DNA from: Pseudoxanthomonas jiangsuensis
Lineage (GTDB): Bacteria; Pseudomonadota; Gammaproteobacteria; Xanthomonadales; Xanthomonadaceae
Direction: 5' to 3'
DNA: 64,000 nucleotides
Assembly (NCBI RefSeq): GCF_010093185.1
Contig: NZ_PDWL01000002.1
Span: 124,001-188,000 of the forward strand
This document shows, one piece after another, positions 19,125 to 27,312 of the stretch. Positions within the stretch are counted from its first letter, which is position 1. The number at the start of each line of letters is the position of its first letter. The notes under the pieces are model-generated. The model saw only the letters and a list, made by a program, of their open reading frames with translations. It had not been told where the DNA came from and searched no databases. The position numbers and the translations under genes were made by a program.

Positions 19125-19137
19125 GGCTCCCGTCCCG

Positions 19138-20325
19138 ATGAACGCGCTCGTGCGGCCGACCCTGGCCCGCCACTTCCACCGCATCGCCTGGCTGGCGGTG
19201 ATCCTGACCGCTTGCGTGGTGGTGTTCGGCGCGTTCGTGCGCCTGTCCGACGCCGGCCTGAGCTGCCCGGACTGGCCGACCTGCTACGGCCGCGCGACCT
19301 GGCCCACGGCGCCGCAGGACGCAGCCGCGCACGCGGCTAGCGAAATCCGCCCGTTCGACACCAGCAAGGCCTGGCGCGAGCAGGTCCATCGCCACCTGGC
19401 CGCCTCGCTGGGCGTGCTGGTGCTGCTGCTGGCCCTGCTGGCCGCGCGCCGGCGGCGCTTCGGCGTGCTCCAGATCGTCGGCGCCTCCGTGCTGGTGGCC
19501 GGCTCGATCCCGGCCTATATGCATGGCCAGATCGGCCTGGCCTTCGCCCTGGCCGGCGCCGGCGAGGCGGTTTTGCTGCTGGCCGCCCTGCGCTGGTCGA
19601 ACATCGACCTGGCCCGGGCCGCGGCGCTGACCCTGGCGGTGATCGTGTTCCAGGCCCTGCTGGGCAAGTGGACGGTGACGATGCTGCTCAAGCCGATCAT
19701 CGTCATGGGCCACCTGCTCGGCGGCCTGGCCACGTTCTCCCTGCTGGTGTGGATGGCCTGGCGCGCGACCCACCTCCCGATCCGCCTGGCCGACGCGCGG
19801 GTGCTGAGGCGCTGGCTGATCGCCGGGATCGCCGTGCTCGGCGTGCAGATCGCGCTGGGCGGCTGGACCAGCGCCAACTACGCGGCCTTGGCCTGCGGCG
19901 GCGGTGGCTGGACCACGGCCGAGCACCACTACCTGGATTTCCCCAAGTGCGTCGGCCAGTGGTGGCCGCAGACCGACTTCCGCGAAGGCTTCGTGCTCTG
20001 GCGCGGGGTCGGCGTGGACTACGAGGGCGGCGTACTCGACGGCGCCTCGCGGATCGCGATCCAGCTGGCCCACCGGATGATGGCCATGGTGGTGTTCGTG
20101 TACCTGCTGTGGCTGGCCGTGCGCCTGTACCGCACCCCGGGCATGCGCGGCTGGGCGAGCCTGCTGGGCGCGCTGGTGCTGGCCCAGGTCGCGCTGGGCG
20201 TGCTCAACGTCAAGCTCGCGCTGCCTCTGCACGTGGCGGTAATGCACAACGCCGGCGCCGCGGCCCTGCTGTTCGTGCTGGTCAGCCTGCTGGCACGGCT
20301 GAAGGATCCCGAGCCGGTCGCATGA
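19138..20325 (+). CDS. ctaA: Haem A synthase (CtaA/Cox15)
   Basis: This membrane enzyme oxidises haem O to haem A. The 395-residue protein has about eight helices in two four-helix bundles. Conserved segments include [20 protein letters not shown] in the first bundle, [13 protein letters not shown] and [10 protein letters not shown] with putative haem His residues, and a final [16 protein letters not shown]. The Cys-bearing loop ALACGGGG...[10 protein letters not shown] is typical of the proteobacterial long form. The start is 13 bp after the SCO-like gene, and the stop overlaps the ctaB start as ATGA. Confidence 0.95.
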   Translation: MNALVRPTLARHFHRIAWLAVILTACVVVFGAFVRLSDAGLSCPDWPTCYGRATWPTAPQDAAAHAASEIRPFDTSKAWREQVHRHLAASLGVLVLLLALLAARRRRFGVLQIVGASVLVAGSIPAYMHGQIGLAFALAGAGEAVLLLAALRWSNIDLARAAALTLAVIVFQALLGKWTVTMLLKPIIVMGHLLGGLATFSLLVWMAWRATHLPIRLADARVLRRWLIAGIAVLGVQIALGGWTSANYAALACGGGGWTTAEHHYLDFPKCVGQWWPQTDFREGFVLWRGVGVDYEGGVLDGASRIAIQLAHRMMAMVVFVYLLWLAVRLYRTPGMRGWASLLGALVLAQVALGVLNVKLALPLHVAVMHNAGAAALLFVLVSLLARLKDPEPVA

Positions 20326-21224
20326 ACGCCCTTCCCGCCTGGCGCCAGTACCTGGAGCTGACCAAGCCGCGCGTGGTCGCGCTGCTGGTGTTCACTGCCC
20401 TGGTCGGCATGTTCCTGGCCGTGCCCGCCTTGCCGCCGTTGAAGGAAAGCGTGCTCGGCCTGCTCGGCATCTGGCTGGCCGCCTCGTCGGCGGCGGCGAT
20501 CAACCACCTGATCGACCAGCGCATCGACAAGGTCATGTCCCGCACCGCACACCGGCCGCTGGCCACCGGCGCCCTGCGGCCGGTGCAGGTGCTGGTGTTC
20601 GCGCTGGTGCTGGGCGTGGCCTCGATGGCGATCCTGGTGCTGTGGGTGAACACGGTCACCGCCCTGCTGACCTTCGCTTCGCTGATCGGCTACGCGGTGG
20701 TCTACACCGGCTTCCTCAAGCGCGCCACCCCGCAGAACATCGTGATCGGCGGCATCGCCGGCGCGGCGCCGCCGCTGCTGGGCTGGGCCGCGGTCACCGG
20801 CATGGACGGGCCCTGGGACTGGCAGCATGCGCTGTTGCTGGTGCTGATCATCTTCGTCTGGACCCCGCCGCACTTCTGGGCGCTGGCGATCTTCCGCCGC
20901 GAGGACTACGCCCGCGCCCTGATCCCGATGCTGCCGGTGACCCACGGCGTCACCTACACCCGCTGGCAGATCCTGTTCTACACCGTGCTGCTGGTCGAGG
21001 TGACCGTGCTGCCGGTGGTGTTCGGGATGAGCGGCTTCTTCTACCTGGGCGGTGCGCTGGTGCTGGGCAGCGTGTTCCTCTGGTACGCCTGGCGCCTGCT
21101 CGACCCGCCGGATGAGTTCTACGCCATGCGCGTGTTCAACTATTCCATCGTCTACCTGATGGCACTGTTCGCCTTCCTGCTGGTGGACCACTGGCTGCCG
21201 CTGGCGCTGGCGCGCCTCCTGTAG
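20322..21224 (+). CDS. ctaB: Protohaem IX farnesyltransferase (haem O synthase)
   Basis: This UbiA-type membrane enzyme adds a farnesyl tail to haem B to make haem O, the substrate of CtaA. The 300-residue protein has about nine helices. It carries the Asp-rich motifs [19 protein letters not shown] and [17 protein letters not shown], and [11 protein letters not shown], all diagnostic. The start overlaps ctaA by four bases. The final CTG TAG is the first six bases of a truncated palindromic repeat. Confidence 0.96.
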   Translation: MNALPAWRQYLELTKPRVVALLVFTALVGMFLAVPALPPLKESVLGLLGIWLAASSAAAINHLIDQRIDKVMSRTAHRPLATGALRPVQVLVFALVLGVASMAILVLWVNTVTALLTFASLIGYAVVYTGFLKRATPQNIVIGGIAGAAPPLLGWAAVTGMDGPWDWQHALLLVLIIFVWTPPHFWALAIFRREDYARALIPMLPVTHGVTYTRWQILFYTVLLVEVTVLPVVFGMSGFFYLGGALVLGSVFLWYAWRLLDPPDEFYAMRVFNYSIVYLMALFAFLLVDHWLPLALARLL

Positions 21225-21268
21225 GAGCCGGGAGACCGGACATCCGTCCGTGGAGAAGCGCCGGCGAC
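21219..21268. repeat. Palindromic intergenic repeat, truncated copy (left 50 bp)
   Basis: Forty-nine of 50 bases are identical to the left end of the copy at 6745-6794 (single difference at 21244/6770). The similarity stops abruptly after CCGGCGAC. The first six bases form the last codon and stop of ctaB. Confidence 0.8.
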
Positions 21269-21503
21269 GCCAGACAGACAGGTCGGGCCGATCATCGAAC
21301 GGCAACGGCAACGGCGGAAGCGGAGGCTTGAGCCGGCTTCGGACGGAGTCCGCCGTCACATGGGGGATGGCCCACCCCTCGGGACGGCATCCTGTCTTTA
21401 CTCAGGGCCGTGGCACATCCCTGTGCCACTTGGTCCATCCCCCATGCGACGGCGGACGCGTGCGCGTCGGGAATCGTGCCTTCGGATACCGGTTTCGCTT
21501 CAC
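21269..21503. repeat. Intergenic segment with a 23-bp inverted repeat; no gene seen
   Basis: No plausible coding frame is present. Arms at 21348-21370 and 21435-21457 are inverted repeats of 23 bp with one mismatch (core CATGGGGGATGG). They enclose a second perfect 8-bp hairpin, GTGGCACA / TGTGCCAC, at 21410-21429. The segment separates two copies of the other palindromic family and may itself be an inserted repeat. Confidence 0.6.
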
Positions 21504-21612
21504 CTGTAGGAGCCGGTCTTGCCGGCGACCGTGGAGGCGGACGCATCATTGGCACCCGGTTTCACGCAGACGCATCCGCCATGGCGGTCGCCGGCAAGAC
21601 CGGCTCCTACAG
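21504..21612. repeat. Palindromic intergenic repeat, 109-bp copy with perfect 27-bp ends
   Basis: The first 27 bases (21504-21530, starting CTGTAGGAGCCGG) and the last 27 (21586-21612) are perfect inverted repeats. Read in reverse, the core matches the right part of the 6745-6877 copy (GACCGCCATGGCGGAT, then CCACGGTCGCCGGCAAG) but lacks its roughly 28-bp inner left segment. Confidence 0.8.
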
Positions 21613-21620
21613 GGCTGGCA

Positions 21621-21645
21621 CACCGCCCGGGCAGGCCGGGCGGTG
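21621..21645 (-). terminator. Terminator-like hairpin of terC
   Basis: A perfect 10-bp stem, CACCGCCCGG / CCGGGCGGTG, with a five-base loop lies 12 bp beyond the terC stop. No T-run follows. Confidence 0.5.
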
Positions 21646-21656
21646 CCGTCCTTGTG

Positions 21657-22403
21657 TCAGCGTTCCGCGGCCCCAGGTACCGCGGCCTTCTGCTCGCGGT
21701 GGCGGATCCACAGGTTGATCATCTCCACGAACACCGAGAAGGCCATCGCCGCGTACACGTAGCCCTTGGAGATGTGCTGGCCGAAGCCGTCGGCGATCAG
21801 CACCAGGCCGATCATGATCAGGAAGCTCAGCGCCAGCACCTTGACCGTGGGGTGGCGTTCGACGAAGTCGCCGATCGGGCCGGCGAAGCCGATCATGAAG
21901 GCGATCGAGATCAGGATCGCGGCCACCATCACCCAGCGCTCGTCGACCATGCCGACCGCGGTGATGATCGAGTCCAGCGAGAACACGATGTCCAGGATCA
22001 TGATCTGGACGATCACGCCGCCGAAGGAACTCGCCATGCGCTTGGGACTGGGCGCGCCGCCGCCGCCGGCGCCCTCGATTTTCTGGTGGATCTCGTGGGT
22101 GGCCTTGGCGATCAGGAACAGGCCGCCGCCGATCAGGATCAGGTCGCGCCACGAGAACGGGTGGTCGAACAGCGCGAACAGCGGCTTGGTCAGGCCGATG
22201 ATCCAGGAGATGGTGAACAGCAGGCCCAGCCGGGTGATCGCCGCGGCGGCGATGCCCAGGCGGCGGGCCTTGTTGCGCTGCTCGGGCGGCAGGCGGGCGG
22301 CCAGGATCGAGATGAAGATGATGTTGTCGATGCCCAGCACCAGTTCCAGCGCGGTGAGGGTGGCCAGGGCGATCCAGATTTCGGGATTGAGGAGGGCGTC
22401 CAT
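21657..22403 (-). CDS. terC: TerC-family integral membrane protein
   Basis: A 248-residue polytopic protein (about seven helices) of the TerC/YgdQ family. The hallmark acidic membrane motifs are ALELVLGIDNIIF near the N-terminus and MILDIVFSLDSIITAVGM in the middle. TerC homologues are linked to metal-ion export, in particular manganese, at the inner membrane; tellurite resistance is only the historical name. The gene stands alone and is followed by a hairpin and repeats. A small zinc-ribbon gene lies 81 bp upstream on the same strand. Confidence 0.85.
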   Translation of the reverse strand: MDALLNPEIWIALATLTALELVLGIDNIIFISILAARLPPEQRNKARRLGIAAAAITRLGLLFTISWIIGLTKPLFALFDHPFSWRDLILIGGGLFLIAKATHEIHQKIEGAGGGGAPSPKRMASSFGGVIVQIMILDIVFSLDSIITAVGMVDERWVMVAAILISIAFMIGFAGPIGDFVERHPTVKVLALSFLIMIGLVLIADGFGQHISKGYVYAAMAFSVFVEMINLWIRHREQKAAVPGAAER

Positions 22404-22484
22404 GTGGGGCGTCAGGTGGGAGTGCGAAGGGAGGGTGCCACCAACGGCGTGCAGGCGGCATCGGTGGGTAGCGGCGGTGCCGGC

Positions 22485-22781
22485 CTAGAAGTCGAACAGC
22501 TCGCCCAGCAGGGATTTGGGCTTGCGCTTGCGGGTGTCGTAGCCATGACCGCCGTAGCCTTGGCCGTGCCGGTGGCCGTCATGGCGGGGCGGCGGCGGCG
22601 GCGCGCTGCGGGACCCGGCATGGGCCGGCGTCGGCGCCACGTCGGCCTCGACGCGGGCGAGCAGGCGGTCCAGCTCGCCACGGTCCAGCCAGATGCCGCG
22701 GCACTGGGGGCAGTAGTCGATCTCGATGCCCTGGCGCTCGGTCATGGCCAGGATCGTGGTCTTGCAGGCGGGACAATGCAT
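22485..22781 (-). CDS. Small zinc-ribbon (zf-TFIIB type) protein
   Basis: A 98-residue protein whose first 45 residues form a TFIIB-like zinc ribbon with Cys3-x2-Cys6 and Cys24-x2-Cys27. These lie in CPAC and YCPQCRGIWLDRGELDRLL, the standard pattern of this family. The second half is Pro/Gly/His-rich and ends with a basic-hydrophobic KSLLGELFDF. No enzymatic motif is visible. It may act with the downstream TerC in metal handling, but adjacency is the only support. Confidence 0.75.
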   Translation of the reverse strand: MHCPACKTTILAMTERQGIEIDYCPQCRGIWLDRGELDRLLARVEADVAPTPAHAGSRSAPPPPPRHDGHRHGQGYGGHGYDTRKRKPKSLLGELFDF

Positions 22782-22844
22782 GGGGAGGCTCCGGTGATTC
22801 CAGGGCCACGGCGAACCTGCATCGGCATCGGGGAGACCGGACGC

Positions 22845-22869
22845 ACCTTCGCCGCGGGGCGGCGAAGGT
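22845..22869 (-). terminator. Hairpin between dnaG and the zinc-ribbon gene
   Basis: A perfect 10-bp stem (ACCTTCGCCG / CGGCGAAGGT, loop CGGGG) lies about 150 bp beyond the dnaG stop and upstream of the zinc-ribbon gene. The rest of 22782-23016 shows no gene. Confidence 0.45.
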
Positions 22870-23016
22870 CTCGTCCACGGGCCTTTGGGCCCGCTGCTGC
22901 ACCGGGGGCCGCGGCAAAAAGGCGGACCCGTAATGACGGCGACAGCACGGAGGACTACTCCCCTTCGAGCGGCGATCCTAGCACGGCCCCTGTAACCCTG
23001 GCCGCCGGTCCTGCGT

Positions 23017-24744
23017 TCAGCCCCGGCCGGCGACCAGCGCCTGCAGCAGCATCCGCAGTTCGTACTTGTCGGTCTCGTCCAGGCCCTGGCTGCGCTGCTT
23101 CTGCTGCAGTTCGTCGATCCTTTGCTGCAGGGTCTGCTTTTCCAGCTGCGCGGCGGCGTCGTGCAGTTCGTGCGCCCAGCTGGCCTCGTCGCCGGGCAGG
23201 GCCTGGGCGGCGAGCTTGCGCAGGGCGTCGGCCTGCTCGTGCTCGGCGAAATGCTCGAGCAGGGCGCCGGTGCTGATCTCCGGGCGCTGGTGGACCAGGT
23301 CCAGCAGCTCCAGCAACAGGGGCATGCCCGGCAGGCGCAGCGCGGCGAAGCCGTAGGGGCGCTCCAGCTGCAGGCCCAGCGACGGCCTTTGCAGCAAAAG
23401 GGCGATGGCGCTGCGCACCAGGCTGCGTTTCTGCGCCGGGGCGGCTTGGCGCGCCGGCGGCCGCGGTGGTGCGGGCACGGCGGCCTGGGCGGCGCCGACG
23501 CCGGTCTGGCGCTGCAGTTCCTGGCGCATCAGGTCGGCGAAGGCGCCGTCGGGCAACTGCGCCAGCAAAGGGCGGGCGCGCTCGGCCAGGCGCGCTCGGC
23601 CGTCGAGGGTGCCGCGGTTGATGTCGCGGCCCAGTTCGTCGAAGAAGAACTGCGACAGGGGCGTGGCCTGGGCCAAGCGCGCGTCGAAGCCGTCCGCGCC
23701 TTCCTGGCGGACGATGCTGTCCGGGTCCTCGCCCTCGGGCAGGAACAGGAAGAAGGCCTGGCGGCCGTCCTTCATCCGCGGCAGCACCGACTCCACCGCG
23801 CGCCAGCCGGCGCGGCGGCCGGCGGCGTCGCCGTCGAAGCAGAAGTACACGTCCGGCGCGTTGCGGAACAGCAGCTCGGCGTGGTCGGCGGTCGTGGCGG
23901 TACCCAGGGTGGCCACGGCCTGGGTGACGCCATGCTGGAACAGCGCGACCACGTCCATGTAGCCCTCGACCACGATCAGCCGTTCCAGCTTCTGGTTGGC
24001 CTGCTTCGCCTGCCACAGGCCGTACAGCTCGCGGCCCTTGTGGAACAGGGGGGTCTCGGGCGAGTTGAGGTATTTCGGGCTGGCTTCCTTGTCCAGCACG
24101 CGGCCGCCGAAGGCGATCACCCGTCCGCGGCGGTCGTGGATCGGGAACATGATCCGGTCGCGGAACTTGTCGTAGACGTGGCCGCGCTCGTTCTTGGAGA
24201 GCATGCCGGTGCGGTCGAGCAGCTTGAGCCGGCGCTCGTCCGTGCCCAGGGCGTCCTTGAGGGTGGAAAAGCCGTCGGCGGCGTAGCCGATGGCGAAGCG
24301 GGCGCGGTTCTCGGCATCCACGCCGCGGCCGTCGAGGTACTCGCGGGCGCGGGGACTGTCGGCCAGCTGGCGCTGGAACAGCTTGGCGGCGGCCTCCAGC
24401 GCGGCGTACTGGTCGCGCAGGTCGCTGTCCTGGTTGTTCTGGCGGGTCTCGCGCGGGACCTCGATGCCGGCGCGGCGGGCCAGTTCCTCGACCGCGTCGA
24501 GGAACTCGAGCCGGTCGTAGTTCATCAGGAAGCTGATCGCGGTGCCGTGGGCGCCGCAGCCGAAGCAGTGGTAGAACTGCTTGGTCGGGGAGACGTAGAA
24601 CGAGGGCGTGCGTTCGTCGTGGAACGGGCAGGGGGCGCTGTACTCGCGGCCCTTGCGCTTGAGCGGCACGCGCGCGCCGACGATCTCGACGATGTCGGAG
24701 CGCGCGAGCAGGTCGTCGATGAACGCGTCGGACAGGCGGGCCAT
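23017..24744 (-). CDS. dnaG: DNA primase
   Basis: DnaG makes RNA primers at the replication fork. The 575-residue protein has the CHC2 zinc finger (Cys39, His42, Cys60, Cys63). The catalytic core follows with the toprim segment LIVVEGYMDVVALFQHG and the acidic CFDGDAAG. A C-terminal DnaB-interaction domain ends the protein. ATG 24744 (MARLSDAFIDDLL) is the family start. It closes the minus-strand run rpsU-yqeY-GNAT-yihY-dnaG. The usual downstream rpoD of the macromolecular synthesis operon is not here; a zinc-ribbon gene and terC follow instead. Confidence 0.97.
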   Translation of the reverse strand: MARLSDAFIDDLLARSDIVEIVGARVPLKRKGREYSAPCPFHDERTPSFYVSPTKQFYHCFGCGAHGTAISFLMNYDRLEFLDAVEELARRAGIEVPRETRQNNQDSDLRDQYAALEAAAKLFQRQLADSPRAREYLDGRGVDAENRARFAIGYAADGFSTLKDALGTDERRLKLLDRTGMLSKNERGHVYDKFRDRIMFPIHDRRGRVIAFGGRVLDKEASPKYLNSPETPLFHKGRELYGLWQAKQANQKLERLIVVEGYMDVVALFQHGVTQAVATLGTATTADHAELLFRNAPDVYFCFDGDAAGRRAGWRAVESVLPRMKDGRQAFFLFLPEGEDPDSIVRQEGADGFDARLAQATPLSQFFFDELGRDINRGTLDGRARLAERARPLLAQLPDGAFADLMRQELQRQTGVGAAQAAVPAPPRPPARQAAPAQKRSLVRSAIALLLQRPSLGLQLERPYGFAALRLPGMPLLLELLDLVHQRPEISTGALLEHFAEHEQADALRKLAAQALPGDEASWAHELHDAAAQLEKQTLQQRIDELQQKQRSQGLDETDKYELRMLLQALVAGRG

Positions 24745-24812
24745 CGCAATAGGATGCCATCCGGGACGGGCTTCCGGCCGGGCCGTAGCCGAACGACCCG
24801 TCGGGAGCCGGT

Positions 24813-24829
24813 GCTCCTGCTTCAGGAGC
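24813..24829 (-). terminator. Weak hairpin at the end of yihY
   Basis: A 7-bp stem, GCTCCTG / CAGGAGC, spans the yihY stop codon (24822-24824) just upstream of dnaG. It has no T-run and may modulate read-through into dnaG. Confidence 0.35.
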
Positions 24830-25751
24830 CCCGGGTTTCCCCGGCGCCGTCCGCAGCGGTGCCCGTCTCCGGAACCTTCAGCCCCGCCTGCCGGAGCTTC
24901 CTGCGCGAGTGCATCCGCTCGTCGATCACCGCCGTGATCAGCGCGCCGGCGAAGAACACCACCGCCGCGTAGTACATCCACACCAGCAGCAGGACCAGGG
25001 CGCCCATCGAGCCGTAGGCGCTGCCGGGCGCCGCCTGGGCCAGGTACAGGCCGATCAGGTAGCGGCCCAGGGCGAACAGCAGGGCCGTGATCGCCCCGCC
25101 CAGGAACGCCTGCCGCCACTCGACCCGACGGTCGGGCAGGTAGTGGTAGAGGAAGGCGAAGGCCAGCGCGTACAGCAGCAGGGTGCTGGTGTAGCCGATC
25201 GCCGGCAGCAGCGAGGGCAGGCGCGAGAACACCAGCTGCAGCGCTGTGGTGGCGATCATCGACACGATCAGCAGGAAGCCCAGCGCCAGGACCACGCCCA
25301 GCGAGAACACCCGCTTGCGCAGCCAGGCCTTCAGCCCGCCCAGCTGCTCGCCGCCGGTGCGGAAGATCAGGTTCAGCGCGCCCTGCAGCTGCGCGAACAC
25401 CACGGTCGAGCCGACGAACAGCAGCACCGTGCTCCAGACCCCGGCCAGCGAGCCGATGTCGGGCTGCTCGTCGGCGTTGCGGATCACGGTCTCGGCCACC
25501 GCCGCGGCGTTGTCGCCGGCGAGGCTGCCGATCTGCGCCACCAGCGAGGCCTGGGCGGGCGGGTACAGCGAGGCCGTCAGCCACAGCAGAAGCACCAGCA
25601 GGGGCGCCAGCGACAGCAGGGTGTAGAACGAGAGCGAGGCGGCCTGGGTGATCAGGTCGGCCTCGACGAAGCGCTTGATCAGGGCGGCCGGCAGGCTTTC
25701 CTGCAGGCGTTCGAGGTGGCGGCGCAGCTTGCTGGCGGACAGGGATTTCAT
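24822..25751 (-). CDS. YihY/virulence factor BrkB family membrane protein
   Basis: A 309-residue polytopic protein with about six helices. It carries the family landmarks DLITQAASLSFYTLLSLAPLL near the N-terminus and YGSMGALVLLLVWMYYAAVVFFAGALI near the C-terminus. The family (once mis-called RNase BN) has no agreed function. ATG 25751 (MKSLSASKLRRHL) is chosen; an in-frame GTG at 25772 would add seven residues. Neither start has a strong ribosome-binding site. It sits between a GNAT gene and dnaG, an unusual insertion into the rpsU-dnaG neighbourhood. Confidence 0.85.
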   Translation of the reverse strand: MKSLSASKLRRHLERLQESLPAALIKRFVEADLITQAASLSFYTLLSLAPLLVLLLWLTASLYPPAQASLVAQIGSLAGDNAAAVAETVIRNADEQPDIGSLAGVWSTVLLFVGSTVVFAQLQGALNLIFRTGGEQLGGLKAWLRKRVFSLGVVLALGFLLIVSMIATTALQLVFSRLPSLLPAIGYTSTLLLYALAFAFLYHYLPDRRVEWRQAFLGGAITALLFALGRYLIGLYLAQAAPGSAYGSMGALVLLLVWMYYAAVVFFAGALITAVIDERMHSRRKLRQAGLKVPETGTAADGAGETRGS

Positions 25752-25826
25752 GGGACGCGGGAGTGGCGGCACGCCGGTGCCTGCAGCTTGGCCACGCCGG
25801 TGTGGCCGGGGCGTGAGCGCGCGTCG

Positions 25827-26330
25827 CTAGTCCGATGCGCCGGCCAGCGCCTGCAGCGCCGCGCCGGTGACCCTTTGCACGGTCCAGCCATCCATCGGCT
25901 GCGCGCCGAGGCCGCGGTAGAACGCGATCGCCGGCGCGTTCCAGTCCAGCACCGACCATTCGAAGCGGCCGTAGCCGCGGGCGAGGGCGATCCGCGCCAG
26001 TTCCACCATCAGCCGCCTGCCGATGCCCAGGCCGCGGTAGGCCGGGCGCACGAACAGGTCCTCCAGGTACAGCCCGGGCTTGCCGAGGAAGGTGGAGAAG
26101 CTGGTGAAGAACAGGGCGAAGCCGGCGGCCTGCCCGCCATGCTCGGCGACCAGCACCTCGGCCGCCGGACGCGGGCCGAACAGCGCCGCGTGCATGTCGG
26201 CGGCGGTCGCCACCGCTTCGTGCTCCAGGCGCTCGTACACCGCCAGTTCGCGCACCAGCTCCAGGATCAGCGGGACGTCGTCCTGATGGGCGGGGCGCAG
26301 GACGGTGGTCGAAGGGGCGGGCGCGCTCAT
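25827..26330 (-). CDS. GNAT acetyltransferase, SSAT-like
   Basis: A 167-residue single-domain GNAT protein. The segment LYLEDLFVRPAYRGLGIGRRLM combines the acetyl-CoA loop (R-G-L-G-I-G) with the YLEDLFV strand typical of spermidine/diamine and thialysine acetyltransferases. NAPAIAFYRGLGA near the C-terminus is the usual last-strand motif. A polyamine or lysine-analogue substrate is therefore plausible but not shown. The start (26330) lies five bp after the yqeY stop, so the two are probably co-transcribed. Confidence 0.85.
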   Translation of the reverse strand: MSAPAPSTTVLRPAHQDDVPLILELVRELAVYERLEHEAVATAADMHAALFGPRPAAEVLVAEHGGQAAGFALFFTSFSTFLGKPGLYLEDLFVRPAYRGLGIGRRLMVELARIALARGYGRFEWSVLDWNAPAIAFYRGLGAQPMDGWTVQRVTGAALQALAGASD

Positions 26331-26335
26331 CGCGC

Positions 26336-26797
26336 TCAGCCCGCCAGGCGCTTCTTCACCAGCGCCGAGACCTGGCCCATGTCGGCCTGGCCGGCCAGCT
26401 GCGGCTTGAGCACGCCCATCAGCTTGCCCATGTCGGCCGGGCCGGCGGCGCCCCCGCTTTCACTGGACACGAGGGCGACCGCGGCGTCGATCGCGGCCAG
26501 GATCGCGGCCTCGTCCAGCTTGGCCGGCAGGTAGCGCTCGATCACCACGATCTCGGCGCGCTCGACCGCGGCCAGGTCCTCGCGGCCGGCGCCTTCGTAC
26601 TGGGTCACCGAGTCCTTGCGCTGCTTGACCATCTTCTCCAGCACGGCCAGCACCGCGGCGTCGTCCAGCTCGATCCGCTCGTCCACCTCGCGCTGCTTGA
26701 TCGCGGCGTTGATCAGCCGGATCACGCCGAGGGTGTCCTTGTGGCCGGCCTTCATCGCGGCCTTCATGTCTTCGGTCAGTTGCTGCTTCAGGCTCAT
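26336..26797 (-). CDS. yqeY: GatB/YqeY domain protein
   Basis: A 153-residue helical protein of the YqeY family, related to the tRNA-binding tail of GatB. Visible landmarks are MKAGHKDTLGVIRLINAAIKQ at the N-terminus, VIERYLPAKLDEA in the middle and GKLMGVLKPQLAGQADMGQVS near the C-terminus. Its biochemical role is unknown. It commonly follows rpsU in proteobacteria, as here, but a strong terminator separates the two. Confidence 0.92.
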   Translation of the reverse strand: MSLKQQLTEDMKAAMKAGHKDTLGVIRLINAAIKQREVDERIELDDAAVLAVLEKMVKQRKDSVTQYEGAGREDLAAVERAEIVVIERYLPAKLDEAAILAAIDAAVALVSSESGGAAGPADMGKLMGVLKPQLAGQADMGQVSALVKKRLAG

Positions 26798-26881
26798 GGC
26801 AACACCTCTAGCTGTAGGAATGTCGGGATGGCGTGGTCGCGCCGGATCGTGCCGGACCACGCCGGATTCCGCAGGAAACAC

Positions 26882-26913
26882 AAAAAGCCGGTCACGCGGG
26901 GCGTGCCGGCTTT
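26882..26913 (-). terminator. Rho-independent terminator after rpsU
   Basis: On the minus strand the stem AAAGCCGG-CACGC / GCGTG-ACCGGCTTT with loop CCC ends in TTTTTG, 63 bp after the rpsU stop. It separates rpsU expression from yqeY and downstream genes. A further inverted repeat (GGCGTGGTC / GACCACGCC) lies between it and yqeY. Confidence 0.85.
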
Positions 26914-26976
26914 CGGTTTGCCACGTCCGCGCGGGTTCCGACCGAACCGGTCGCCCGCGCAGCGGTCAGGCCTGGA

Positions 26977-27192
26977 TCAGTACAGGCGCTGGCGCTTGGT
27001 GACGTCGCGCGACATGCGGCGGATCTGGCGCTTCACCGCCGCGGCGGCCTTGCGCTTGCGCTCCTGGGTCGGCTTCTCGTAGAACTCGCGCTTGCGGGTT
27101 TCGGCCAGGACGCCGGCCTTCTCGCAGGTGCGCTTGAAGCGACGCAGCGCAAACTCGAAGGGCTCGTTCTCGCGGACTTTGACGCTGGGCAT
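26977..27192 (-). CDS. rpsU: 30S ribosomal protein S21
   Basis: A 71-residue, strongly basic protein with the exact S21 pattern: [20 protein letters not shown], then a central [14 protein letters not shown] and the ending KRQRLY. S21 helps initiation on the 30S subunit. The ATG at 27192 has GGAG five bases upstream. The short leader can fold two alternative hairpins, one of which covers part of this ribosome-binding site. Confidence 0.97.
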   Translation of the reverse strand: MPSVKVRENEPFEFALRRFKRTCEKAGVLAETRKREFYEKPTQERKRKAAAAVKRQIRRMSRDVTKRQRLY

Positions 27193-27230
27193 GGAATCTC
27201 CGGGACACAAAATACCGGGTCTGTCCCGGT
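27193..27230 (-). promoter_or_regulatory. rpsU leader with two competing hairpins
   Basis: Read on the minus strand, ACCGGG-ACAGA-CCCGGT (27230-27214) forms hairpin A. CCGGGACA (27229-27222) can instead pair with TGTCCCGG (27207-27200) to form hairpin B. The two share the first arm and exclude each other. The last GG of hairpin B is the first half of the GGAG ribosome-binding site. This is a possible translational switch, for example S21 autocontrol; the function is inference. Confidence 0.5.
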
Positions 27231-27239
27231 GAGCCGCGT

Positions 27240-27269
27240 ATGATAGCCGCGGTCCCGGGCCGGCTGCAA
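27240..27269 (-). promoter_or_regulatory. Sigma-70 promoter of rpsU
   Basis: On the minus strand TTGCAG (27269-27264), an 18-bp spacer and TATCAT (27245-27240) form a good promoter. The predicted start near 27233 places the competing hairpins at the very 5' end of the message. The opposite strand reads TATGAT here, a possible -10 for tsaD, without a clear -35. Confidence 0.6.
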
Positions 27270-27312
27270 GCCGGTCCCCGGGCCGGCCTCCCGTCCCCCT
27301 CCGGCAGTCCCC

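Noticed and set aside
21348..21457. Inverted repeats after ctaB as an insertion sequence
   Set aside because: There is no transposase frame and no flanking direct repeat that I can see; it is too short to be autonomous.
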